DNA of 64,000 nucleotides from Bin87 sp965197635 (GTDB lineage Bacteria; Chloroflexota; Dehalococcoidia; Lucifugimonadales; UBA3495). Shown one piece after another: positions 34,572 through 43,972 of this stretch. The position numbers were made by a program, and so were the translations under genes. Below the pieces are notes generated by a model. It did not search any database and was not told the origin of the DNA. It saw only the letters and a list, made by a program, of their open reading frames with translations. Location of the stretch: the NCBI GenBank assembly GCA_965197635.1, contig CBDANN010000005.1, positions 1 through 64,000 on the forward strand. Reading direction: 5' to 3'. How positions within the stretch are numbered: position 1 is the first letter of the stretch; each line of letters starts with the position of its first letter.

Positions 34572-35640
34572 TTAGGCTGAAAGGCGGCGTTCCCGAAAGA
34601 CCTGTGCTCGAGGTCCGATTGCAAGACGACGTTCGACCCCCGGCGCATCCCGATGGTAACGATATGGGCGTCTCCGATGTGGAGCGGTCGGTTCTTCTGG
34701 TGATGGAAACCGCCGAGGACACGGCTATGGGCTCACGAAGCAGGTTGCGATGGCGCACTGCGCATCGGTTGTCTCCTTTCCGGGGGACCTGGGTTGGAGC
34801 GCCTGGCTGCCGTCGCAACGCCTGCCCGATTACGCCCCCTTATTCCCGGGCCTGTCTCACTCGCCGCCAAAGGATCCAGAAGAACAACAACAGGAGCAGC
34901 AAGAGGATAATCAGCAACCACCACCAGTTGAACGAGGGGAATGGGATCGTTTGCCCGCCGGGCGCAGTAGCCGGCGCTTTGGTAGCTGTGGGCGGAGGTG
35001 AGGGCGTCGGCGGAAGGGTGGATGGTGCCAGCGACGGCACGACTGCCATCGGCGTAACCGTTGGCGTAGCCGACGGTGTAGCTTGCGGTTGAGCGGTTTC
35101 GATTGCCGGGAGTATCGCCAGATCTATATGCACCCGGTAGGTGCGCAGCAGCCGTTGGGTTTGATGGTCCAACAAGTGGATGATGGTAGTTCCCTCGTCG
35201 CAGCCGGCCATGTGGAAGCGCTGGCCCACGGACGCGATGAAACCCTCCGCTGGTTCCGCAGAGCAGGTGTCCCCGACTGACGCCGGAGAAAATACCGACG
35301 TCTGCACCAAACTTCCGGTGCTGCCGGCCGCGTTCAGCGTCACGTCAACATACTGCAGGTTGACGCCCCAGACCTCGAACTCCCGCCACAGCTGACTCAG
35401 TGCCTCATCCTCGGGGTTGGGGAACAACCAGGCATCCAGCAGTGGCGGGGCGGGTCGAGCCGGGACCGGCGTGGGGGTTGGCTCCGGAACATGGGTTGGC
35501 GCCAGCAGCATTTGCGTTGGTTCCGGGGTCGGAGTAAACCTCGGAGCGGGTGTCGCTGTTGGTTTGGGTGTCCTGGTAGGAACGACTGCCCCACCACCGT
35601 CTCCGTCGCCTCGTACGGTCCCGGGAGTTGGACTCAGCGT

Positions 35641-36006
35641 CGGTGTCGCGGTGGGCGTCGGTGTCCCGTCGGTGTCGCGGTGGGCGTCGGTGTCGCGGTG
35701 GGCGTCGGTGTCGCGGTGGGCGTCGGTGTCGCGGTGGGCGTCGGTGTCCCGGTGGGCGTCGGTGTCCCGGTGGGCGTCGGTGTCCCGGTGGGCGTCGGTG
35801 TCCCGGTGGGCGTCGGTGTCCCGGTGGGCGTCGTGTCCCGGTGGGCGTCGGTGTCCCGGTGGGCGTCGGTGTCCCGGTGGGCGTCGGTGTCCCGGTGGGC
35901 GTCGGTGTCCCGGTGGGCGTCGGTGTCCCGGTGGGCGTCGGTGTCCCGGTGGGCGTCGGTGTCCCGGTGGGCGTCGGTGTCCCGGTGGGCGTCGGTGTCC
36001 CGGTAG
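35641..36006. repeat. 18-bp tandem repeat (about 20 units) coding the GTPTPT stalk
   Basis: Units of GGTGGGCGTCGGTGTCCC (a C/G variant in the last third) run almost without change. Two units are damaged: one base lost near 35833 and seven near 35668. On the minus strand each unit codes Gly-Thr-Pro-Thr-Pro-Thr. Because one unit is 18 bp, unit gain or loss preserves the frame, but small slips do not. Confidence 0.9.
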
Positions 36007-36384
36007 AGGTCGGCTGGACCGGTTGAGGCCGGGTTTCATCTTCAATGATGACCAGCGTCAACCCATCAGGACCAGTCAGCGCTACCGCGCTGACCGCTAC
36101 GCATGTAACGACGACTATACGGTCGCCGGCGTAAACCGAGTCGTCCACCGCCGTGATGATTACCGTGCCCCTGCTGTCGAGCTTACCGGCGGTGATGGTC
36201 AAGGTGGCGTTCGAACTGAGAGTGGTCGTATCCGTGGGATCCACCGAAACGACGATGGTGATGTCAGCAGTGGCGGGTGTGTCCAGCGTCGCCGTCACCG
36301 TGCTCACGTTGTCCGTCCCACTCTCAGATATTGTCGAGGGCGTTAGCTTCAGCATGACAAGAGACGGCAAAACCTGCAACGCTG

Positions 36385-38130
36385 TCATCATCTCCACCGC
36401 GCCGGTCTCGGCCGACGCGCGCTTGCTCCCGCCCTGGTTGTCGGTGTAACTCGCCGTGGCGCGCAGCATCTTGCCCACGTCCGCCGCCACCGGCGTGTGG
36501 CCGGCCGACGTCGCCCCGCTGATGTCGTCCCAGATATCCCCGTCCTCCGAATTCGCCCACTGCCAGACGGTCCCCGTTATCCCCCCGTCCGGGTCCGTCA
36601 GGCTCGCCGTCACCGCAATCCCCTCCCGGGGCGCCGTGCTGCTCAGCGTAACCGTCCCCGCCTCGTCCACGTTGTTCACGCTGATGGCCACCGCTATCGT
36701 GTCGGTGGCCAGGGACGGGTCGGCGGCCGTCACCACCACCGCGTAGCTGGACTTGGTCTCGTAGTTCAGGGTGGTCCCGGTCCCCACGGTGATCTGCCCC
36801 GTGGCGGCGCCGATGGCGAACGACGCGCCGTCGGTTCCACCCAGGGTGTAGGTCAGGGCGTCGCCGTCGCCGTCCGTCGCCGTCACCGCCGCTCCCACGT
36901 CGGACCCGGCCGCGCTGCCCTCGTCCACCGACCGGGTCGCCGTCTCAGCGGCGAAGGCCGGCGCCGCGTTGTCCCCCACCGCGCCGGTCTTGGCCGACGC
37001 GCTCTTGCTCCCGCCCTGGTTGTCGGTGTAACTCGCCGTGGCGCGCAGCATCTTGCCCACGTCCCCCGCCACCGGCGTGTGGCTGGCCGACGTCGCCCCG
37101 CTGATGTCGTCCCAGATATCCCCGTCCTCCGAATTCGCCCACTGCCAGGCGGTCCCCGTTACACCCCCGTCCGGGTCCGTCAGGCTGGCCGTCACCGCAA
37201 TCCCCTTCCGGGGCGCCGTGCTGCTCAGCGTAACCGTCCCCGCCTCGTCCAGGTTGTTCACGTTGACGGCCACCGCGATCGTGTCGGTGGCCAGGGACGG
37301 GTCGGCGACCGTCACCACCACCGCGTAGCTGGACTTGGTCTCGTAGTTCAGGGTGGTCCCGGTCCCCACGGTGATCTGCCCCGTGGCGGCGATGGCGAAC
37401 GACGCGCCGTCGGTTCCACCCAGGGTGTAGGTCAGGGCGTCGCCGTCGCCGTCCGTCGCCGTCACCGCCGCTCCCACGTCGGACCCGGCCGCGCTGCCCT
37501 CGTCCACCGACCGGGTCGCCGTCTCAGCGGCGAAGGCCGGCGCCGCGTTGTCCCCCACCGCGCCGGTCTTGGCCGACGCGCTCTTGCTCCCGCCCTGGTT
37601 GTCGGTGTAACTCGCCGTGGCGCGCAGCATCTTGCCCACGTCCCCCGCCACCGGCGTGTGGCTGGCCGACGTCGCCCCGCTGATGTCGTCCCAGGCACCC
37701 CGTCCTCCGAATTCGCCCACTGCCAGACGGTCCCCGTTATCCCCCCGTCCGGGTCCGTCAGGCTGGCCGTCACCGCAATCCCCTTCCGGGGCGCCGTGCT
37801 GCTCAGCGTAACCGTCCCCGCCTCGTCCAGGTTGTTCACGCTGACGGCCACCGCGATCGTGTCGGTGGCCAGGGACGGGTCGGCGACCGTCACCACCACC
37901 GCGTAGCTGGACTTGGTCTCGTAGTTCAGGGTGGTCCCGGTCCCCACGGTGATCTGCCCCGTGGCGGCGATGGCGAACGACGCGCCGTCGGTTCCACCCA
38001 GGGTGTAGGTCAGGGCGTCGCCGTCGCCGTCCGTCGCCGTCACCGCCGCCCCTACATCGGACCCGGCCGCGCTGCCCTCGTCCACCGACCGGGTCGCCGT
38101 CTCAGCGGCGAAGGCCGGCGCCACGTTGTC
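36385..38130. repeat. Three near-identical ~570-bp tandem repeats in the surface protein gene
   Basis: Each unit codes a cadherin-like plus Ig-like pair (about 190 aa). The copies near 36400-36970, 36970-37550 and 37550-38120 differ at only a few positions, such as GAT/GAC and GGC insertions. Such identity points to recent duplication or gene conversion, and could also collapse or misassemble. Confidence 0.85.
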
Positions 38131-40189
38131 GTTGAATGCGTACGCCTTGTCGTTGACACCTGACGTCACCCACATGGTCTGACCGTCAGACCACAGACCA
38201 ATTGGCTTGGTAAGCCCTGTGTCCGTCGGGAAGGCGATGTCTTCATCTTCGTTTCGGTCCTTGTTCATCAGGTTCCAGGCGGGTGCGTTGAGCGAATTAT
38301 GCGGGAGAACCCACATCGTGGTGCCATCAGACCAGATGTCGGATCCCACGCTAACGACTCCGCCAAGATCCAAATCTTCGGAGTCGTTCCTCTCCCCATC
38401 CGACAGAAAATAGGCGTAGATGTCTTTATCGTTGGCATCAAACACCCACATGGTGTCACCATCGGACCAGATTCCCCTTGGACTCAAGTTTTCGACCGAA
38501 ATGTCCCGGGAATCAAGTCGCGTCCTATTCAACAGCTCATAGGCAAAGATCTTTTCTTTGAGCCGGTCGGCAACCCACATGATTTCTCCGTTAGACCAAA
38601 TGCCACCTGCATTACTGTTTGAGCTATCCAGTTGGAATTCCTTTGAAGTGTCGGCCGTACCGTCCCTGTTGTAGGCGTAGACCTTGTCGGTAACAAAGTC
38701 CACAATCCAGAGAGTGTTGGTATTGCCCCAAATGCCATATGGATACGTGTTCCCGGCTGCGATGAGCCCGTCCAGATCGTCTTCGGCCTTCCAGCCCAGT
38801 GGGTCGGCGGAACCCCGTGCGAGGTCTAGGACATATTCCATCGTGGCCGTCCCGTTGCCGGCAGTGACGGTGACAGTCACCCGGTTGAGACCCGATTCAA
38901 GGTTGATCTGGTGCCCGTCTGCGCCAACATCAGCATCCGAGACGCTGAAGGCAACCGTGGCCGCGTCGTCGGCGGGGATGGCGCTGATGGTCGCGCTCGA
39001 GACCGTACTCGCCATTCCCGCGGCATAGTTGGTTCGTTCCGGATCGAATCCGATGACATCCTCTGGGCTGACGGTCAGGCTGCTCAACGTGGGGTCGTAG
39101 CTCGGCAAGTCGAACGCATAAACCTTGCCGTCGGTCAAGGAGCCTACCCACAAAGTGGCGCCATCGGACCAGATGTTCCTCGCCTGAGTCAGCCCTACGT
39201 TCGTTGGAAGGGTGATGTCCCTGCTTTCTGCTCGGTCGCCACTCGCCAAGTCCCAGGCGACAATGGACTGACTGACAACCCAGATGGTCGTGCCGTCGCA
39301 CCAGATGTCCGAGGGCTGAACGGTTTCTGAGCTCACGTTCCGGTCTTGAGAGTTGTTTCGGGTCCCGTCCGACAACGTGTAAGCGTATATCCACTTGCTC
39401 CGGGTATCGAGTACCCACATTGTGGTCTCGTCCGACCAAATACCAGCAGGTTTATCGGCAACCGAAGTAACCGAGATGTCCTCGGATTCATCGCGGGTTC
39501 CGTTCGACAACGTATATGCGAAAAGTTTGTCGTCTCCGTTGTCTGCAACCCACATTGTGGTGCTGTCCGACCAGATTCCGGTCGGGTTTGTGTTTGCGTT
39601 ATCAAGTTGGAACGTCTTATCGGTATCTTCGGTGCCGTCCCGGTTGTAGGCGTAGACCTTGGCGTCAATGCTGTCCACCACCCAGATGGTGGTGCTGTTG
39701 CCCCAAATGCCTTGAGGGGAATCGTTGCCAGCCGCACTAAGCCCGTCCAAATCGTCTTGCGCCTTCCAACCGGACGGTTCGTCGGAGCCACGCCCGATAT
39801 GGAGGGTGTATTCTTTCGTTGAGATCCCGTCTTCCGCGGTGACCGTAATCTGAAAGGTGTTGAGGCCGACGCTCAGGTTGACCTGGTACCCATTAGTTTC
39901 CGTATCGGCGTCTTGGCCGCTAAAGGCCACGGTGGCATTGCTGTCGGTGGGAGTGGCAATGATGGCCGCACTTGCCGCGGTCGGGGGCACACCGACCGAA
40001 TACTCGGTTCGGTCCGGCTTAAATCCGATGATGTCCTCGGGGCTGACCGTCAGGGAACCGAGTGTGTCCACGTTGGACGGCGACTGAGCCTGTACCGTAA
40101 AAAAGCTCGATACGGCCAATATACCGACGAGAGTTGCGATTATTAACCGCTGGTACAAGGCTGTCTTCATGACACCACGCAAAGTTGCA

Positions 40190-40480
40190 GAGTCATGAGG
40201 ATCTTCGGTCCGACAAGCCCAACTTGCCGGTAATGGAGGCCAGGTTCGCTTCGGTTACGTCGGCGCAGTCGCTGACGCTGGCGAGGCTTTCCAGGATGAC
40301 ATCCTGCACCTGCTGAGTGGCGATCACAGATCCCTTCACCCTGGGCTGCCACCGACCACGGCAGCGCCGCAAAGAACAGACCCAGGAGTATGAACAAACA
40401 AGATCCCCGGAAGACCTTTGAAACCCAGAGGGGATTTTGACCGGCCTTGCGCGGCAAAAACATGCCGATTGCAGCACCGA
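40190..40480 (-). pseudogene. N-terminal fragment of a leucine-rich-repeat (BspA-like) secreted protein
   Basis: One frame has a signal-peptide-like segment (FRGSCLFILLGLFFAALPWS, VAAQGEGICDR). The other continues TQQVQDVILESLASVSDC, then ADVTEANLASITGKLGLS. Together they match the start of BspA-like LRR proteins, which read CDRTQQV...C..VT...LA.I..L.L. A frameshift sits near 40325 and only the cap survives. It lies just upstream of the giant surface protein in the same orientation. Confidence 0.5.
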
Positions 40481-40719
40481 GCGCCGTTGGGGTCTGCATC
40501 GGTTGACTAAATGGGGACCATTCCGCGTTGTAAGGGCTGTTCTGGCCGGGCTCTGCCACGAAGGTGCCCGGCCCGAGGAAGTTTCTCGCCGTCATCGACC
40601 CATTCGCCAGTACGGTTTGCATCGCCTTCCACCACGTCCCAGATCGCGGCCCAGCGACCCTTACTGGTTTAGTGGCACGATCAGCGCGGCGATTTGCCGT
40701 TCGCGATTTCGTTGTTTAT

Positions 40720-40869
40720 TACTGATACGTGAATTGATAACTAAACCCCAGCACACCACCGTCATTCCTGCGAAAACGGGAATCCAGAACGTCTTTGTAG
40801 CAACGAAATCCGGATTTCTGCTTTCGCAGGAATGACGGAGTAGTTTAGCTAATCGCTCACGCATCAGTA
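40720..40869. mobile_element. 150-bp MITE (TA-flanked), copy 1
   Basis: Inverted ends TACTGATACGTGA and TCACGCATCAGTA enclose paired CGTCATTCCTGCGAAA-type palindromes. A second, longer copy lies at 48779-49036 in inverse orientation. The TA edges suggest mobilisation by an IS630-type transposase. No coding capacity; the flanks 40481-40994 hold no other supportable gene. Confidence 0.75.
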
Positions 40870-41008
40870 GTAACCAGATGCCCAGTAGTGTGGTAAGGCT
40901 TTTTCACTGACGTTCTGAACGTTCGTAACTGCAGTTATGATGTTCCAATCAGCAACCGATCAGTTCACACTTTTGGGCTTTCGCCCACCCGCGCTCGACT
41001 TTGTACAA

Positions 41009-42373
41009 TCAGGCGGCGTAAGCGAGGGCGTCGATCATCCTGCGGTATACTCCGCGCGGGAGTTTTATCAGTTCAGGCCCCAGCTCGGAGGGCGAGAAAG
41101 TTTCCTGCTGTGCCCAGATGTGTCGTCGGACCAGGGCAATGGCGTCGGCGAAAGTGGGGTTGGTTTTGGCATACCATGCCGTTGCCCGTGGCGCGATGCC
41201 ACCCCGTTGTTCAACCAAGAGATCCGCCGCCAGCGTCACCACGCTGAACAAACCGAAGAGTGCGGGGGTGGTTCGGGCGATGGCCCGCTCGGACCACTGG
41301 CGCTGGGTTTCCATACCCAGGTGAGCCCGCAGTTCCTCAAAGGTCACCTCGACCTGCCAGCGCAGCATATACCACTGCACGATCTGCAGCGGGTCGGCGT
41401 CGGTGTCGGTGCATAGCAAAGCTTGGGGACCCAGAGGTTCCTCAAGGTGTCGGACCACGACCCAGCGCATATGGACCGACGGGTAGCCGCCGCGGTACCA
41501 CAGCGCCACGCCTGAAGTCAGCTCGATCATGAGATCAGCGCCGTCGGATGTGGTGGCGCGGCAGGGGATCCATGTGGTGTTGGGATCGTCCAGCACCTCT
41601 GTGGGACTGGGCAGTCGCGCTCCGACCACCCGGGGCCGGCCGATCTGACCCGGCCGGCGCGGCGGCGCGACCTGGTACAGGGACGCGTCCTTGCGCAGTT
41701 TGGTTATGACGACAATGGGCTTGGACATGTTCTGGCAGTGAAGCAGGAACTCACGCTTGGCGTAGCCGCCGTCGCACACTACCACCAGGTTCCGATCCGG
41801 CAGCCAGCGACGCAGACAGTCCAGCATCTGCTGAGCGTAGTCGGTGAACCGCTTATGGCGACGACCCTTCTGCCAGTCATAGCGGTCCGACGGCACCAGC
41901 ACGGTCAGGAAGGGCAACGCCCAGTGGCGGCCAGCCCACCTGATGCGGGTCAGCAACATCAGGCTGACCCATTGCAGTCCAGGCGTCATCACCACCTGGT
42001 CGTCCGTGGAGCGCACCGGGTCTCGGTACCTCCCTTTGGCCATAATCTTCCGGCCCCAGCGCCGCTCCACCGTCTCGTCGATGCCGAACACCAGCGGTTC
42101 GGTGGACGAACTCAGGCGGCCGACCACCAGCAGTAACAGCGCCCGGCTCAGCTGTAGCGGCTGCCATCGGGCCCGGTTGAGCACCTGGTGAAAGATGGCG
42201 AAGTCGCCGTGTTGACCAATCCCCAGGATGCTCAGCGCGGAGGACACCGTGCGCTTGCCTGGCGAAAGGATCGCTCCTACCACCAAGAGTTGGGCTTTGC
42301 GCCAGGTCCTGCGGTCGAATAGATGCTCAAAGGGCAGTAGCAGGGTTACAATGACGGCGGGCAGGGTAGGCAT
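41009..42373 (-). CDS. DDE_5-type (IS701/IS4-like) transposase
   Basis: A 454-aa complete protein: FGIDETVERRWGRKIMAKG with the first Asp, LVVVCDGGYAKREFLLHCQN with the second, and LRWQVEVTFEELRAHLGMET with the Glu. This arrangement (IDET-RRxG-KGxYRDPVRS) belongs to the pfam13546-like DDE transposases usually filed under IS701 or IS4. The catalytic triad is intact. The nearby decayed copy at 23437-24764 is a divergent relative. The IS630 insertion is 53 bases upstream of the start, so the gene has probably lost its own promoter region. Confidence 0.88.
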   Translation of the reverse strand: MPTLPAVIVTLLLPFEHLFDRRTWRKAQLLVVGAILSPGKRTVSSALSILGIGQHGDFAIFHQVLNRARWQPLQLSRALLLLVVGRLSSSTEPLVFGIDETVERRWGRKIMAKGRYRDPVRSTDDQVVMTPGLQWVSLMLLTRIRWAGRHWALPFLTVLVPSDRYDWQKGRRHKRFTDYAQQMLDCLRRWLPDRNLVVVCDGGYAKREFLLHCQNMSKPIVVITKLRKDASLYQVAPPRRPGQIGRPRVVGARLPSPTEVLDDPNTTWIPCRATTSDGADLMIELTSGVALWYRGGYPSVHMRWVVVRHLEEPLGPQALLCTDTDADPLQIVQWYMLRWQVEVTFEELRAHLGMETQRQWSERAIARTTPALFGLFSVVTLAADLLVEQRGGIAPRATAWYAKTNPTFADAIALVRRHIWAQQETFSPSELGPELIKLPRGVYRRMIDALAYAA

Positions 42374-42425
42374 GATCGACCTTTTGTAGTGATTTGGTCG
42401 AGCTTACCCTGTCCTTATAATTTGT

Positions 42426-43516
42426 CTAAACCAAAGCCAAAGTGAAATCTACATTTGCTTGGCCGGAACCATTGGCGCGGGCGTTGCCGGTCAGTTCTGC
42501 AGCACGAGCCTGAAGGACGGTTCGGCAGCGGCGCTTGATTTCTTCCCGACGGTGGGCTAAATCGGTGAAAAAGTCGCCCACTTTCTCCCGCACGGCGGCA
42601 CGGGTTCCCAGGCACCGGTTGGCGGTTGCCTCCTGACGTATCCAGCCCCAAATGGCTTCGTCGGAGTTGCAGTCCGGACGGTAGCTGGGCAAGTTGACCA
42701 GGCGCGGGTTCAGGCCCGGTGTGGCCCGGTAGGCTCTGATGGCATCGCCCCGATGGGCTGGCGAGTTGTCCCAGATCACGGTCAGCGGTTCAGGGTGTCG
42801 CGCCCGCAGTTGCCGCAGGAAGGCGGCTGACGTCTCGGAGTTGCTGTTGCCTTCCAGTTCCATCACCGCCACCTCCCCGGTCTCCAGGCACACCGCCGAG
42901 TAGTAGCTGACCTTCTCACCCCGTCGTGGGCTGGTGGAGCCCACCAGGGCCGGTTCGCCCTTCGGCACCCACTTGCCCCGCAGATCTGCATCCGCACGGA
43001 AGTGCGCCTCGTCAGCGAAGCAGATCTTGGCTCCCGTCCGTCGCGCCGCCTCCAGCAACGCCGCATACTCCGCCACAAAGGCTTCCCGGCGCGCTGGGTC
43101 CGCCTTGAGCAACCGCTTCTGGGGTCGCTTCAGCACAAACCCCAACCGGTGCCGGTAGTTCAAGCAACTGCTCCGGCCCAGCGCCAACCCGAACCTTTCC
43201 TCCACCAACCGGCGCACCGCCGCCTTCAACTCCGCCTGCTGCTCCCCAGGCAGCGCGGGGGGGAACCTCCCGACTGCTCCAATGACCGCGCCTTCGGACC
43301 ACCCTCCGCGAAGGTCGTGGCCCATTGGCCTATGGTGTGGGCATCCCGATCCAAGGCTCGGCCTACCGCCGCCGCCGTCCAACCCGGCGCCAACAGCCAC
43401 ACCGCGTGCCAGCGTTCTCGCTCCCCAGGTGTCGGCCCTCGGTACATCCGCCGTCGCACCTCAGCCTCGTCCAGACGCCACCGCTCCAGCAGCGCTCCCA
43501 TTTCCTGCCTGCCCAC
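42426..43516 (-). CDS. IS630 transposase (lineage C) with a 57-bp in-frame deletion
   Basis: OrfA (43226-43516) and orfB (to 42426) join by the same CCCCCCC -1 site as in the 31953 gene. The sequence LKAAV-RRLVEERFG lacks REAPNQAGIELSNWNWRAV, present in copy 1, so a 57-bp in-frame deletion removed part of the linker before the catalytic core. The DDE motifs (FADEAHFRADAD, VIWDNSPAHRG, CNSDEAIWGW) are intact. Activity is doubtful but possible. Confidence 0.8.
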
Positions 43517-43606
43517 GACAACCCCCTCCGATGCCCCCGACCGACTACCTCAATTGCCTCCAATTCTACCCGCCATTGATGCGGGTTTCACCTTGGCTTT
43601 GGTTTA
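42427..43606 (-). mobile_element. IS630 family element (lineage C, copy 2)
   Basis: TAAACCAAAGCCAAAGTGAAA at the left and its complement-type end at the right (CACCTTGGCTTTGGTTTA), TA at both edges. It is 1180 bp, about 56 bp shorter than the 31864 copy. Confidence 0.9.
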
Positions 43607-43734
43607 GGTTTTGTACAAAGTCGAGGTTTCAACCCCGACAGTGGAATATTCCAGGAAGTCAGTCACAACTGGAAGTGCATCAGGTCAGCACCGAATCTAA
43701 ACTTTGTACAAAGCAACATTATGCCCGGGTTGGG

Positions 43735-43972
43735 GCCGTGCCGAGGAGACTAACTGACGAGGCGAGGATATGCGTGTAGGCTTTTGACGAGGCGTGCTGT
43801 CCGGACCGAGACCGAGAGGACATTGGTGCTGGTTGCCCGGCGTAAAGCATGGTCCGGGAGTCTTACGGCGGCATCATTGGTGACGTCCCAATCAGGACGA
43901 TCCCGTTGGGGAGATTGGCTACTGTCCGTGGCTCCCTCCGGCAACGCGTCCACGTTGCGATGCTGGGAGGTT
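43735..43972 (+). ncRNA. Candidate IS110 bridge RNA region, copy 1
   Basis: The 5' non-coding part of IS110 copy 1. It carries GACTAAC (43748-43754) and the block GCATGGTCCGGGAGTCTTAC shared with the other two copies. In IS110-group elements the bridge RNA is encoded 5' of the transposase. The left GTTAGTC arm seen in copies 2 and 3 is absent, so this copy's RNA may be 5'-truncated. Confidence 0.5.

Larger units (their letters stand above)
34840..40170 (-). pseudogene. Giant cell-wall/surface protein with VNTR stalk, three frameshifts
   Basis: It starts at 40168-40170 with a signal peptide (MKTALYQRLIIATLVGILAV). Two blocks follow, each a cadherin-like domain (LGSLTVSPEDIIGFKPDRTE) plus propeller-type GIWSDxTTMWV repeats. 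Near-identical units of a cadherin domain plus an Ig-like domain (AETATRSVDEGSAAGSDVGA, TASLTDPDGGITGT) come next, then ISESGTDNVSTVTATLD, a Gly-Thr-Pro-Thr-Pro-Thr stalk, and a globular domain (LDAWLFPNPEDEALSQLW) before a final membrane helix (NWWWLLIILLLLLLLFFWIL) and basic tail. Frameshifts lie near 37695 (one base lost), 35833 (one base lost in the repeat) and 35668 (7 bases lost). Repaired, it would be about 1,770 aa. The topology suits a wall-spanning adhesin. Confidence 0.8.
40995..43624 (-). mobile_element. DDE_5/IS701-like element, intact transposase, split by IS630
   Basis: TCGACTTTGTACAA at 40995-41008 and its complement at 43611-43624 bound the element. An IS630 (42427-43606) has inserted close to its right end at a TA. 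Without it the element would be about 1.45 kb. Confidence 0.75.

Noticed and set aside
31622..34660. Continuation of the CRISPR array beyond the nested IS elements
   Set aside because: The sequence from 34576 ends a possible 28-bp unit in AGACC, but its first 20 bases do not match the repeat. Too weak to call.
34576..34839. Coding remnant between IS701 copy B and the adhesin gene
   Set aside because: Frames on both strands are short and lack recognisable motifs.
35417..36346. Repeat-rich plus-strand frames opposite the stalk (VSRWASVSRWAS type)
   Set aside because: The 18-bp repeat is open in several frames. Only the minus-strand GTPTPT reading connects to a signal peptide, domains and an anchor.
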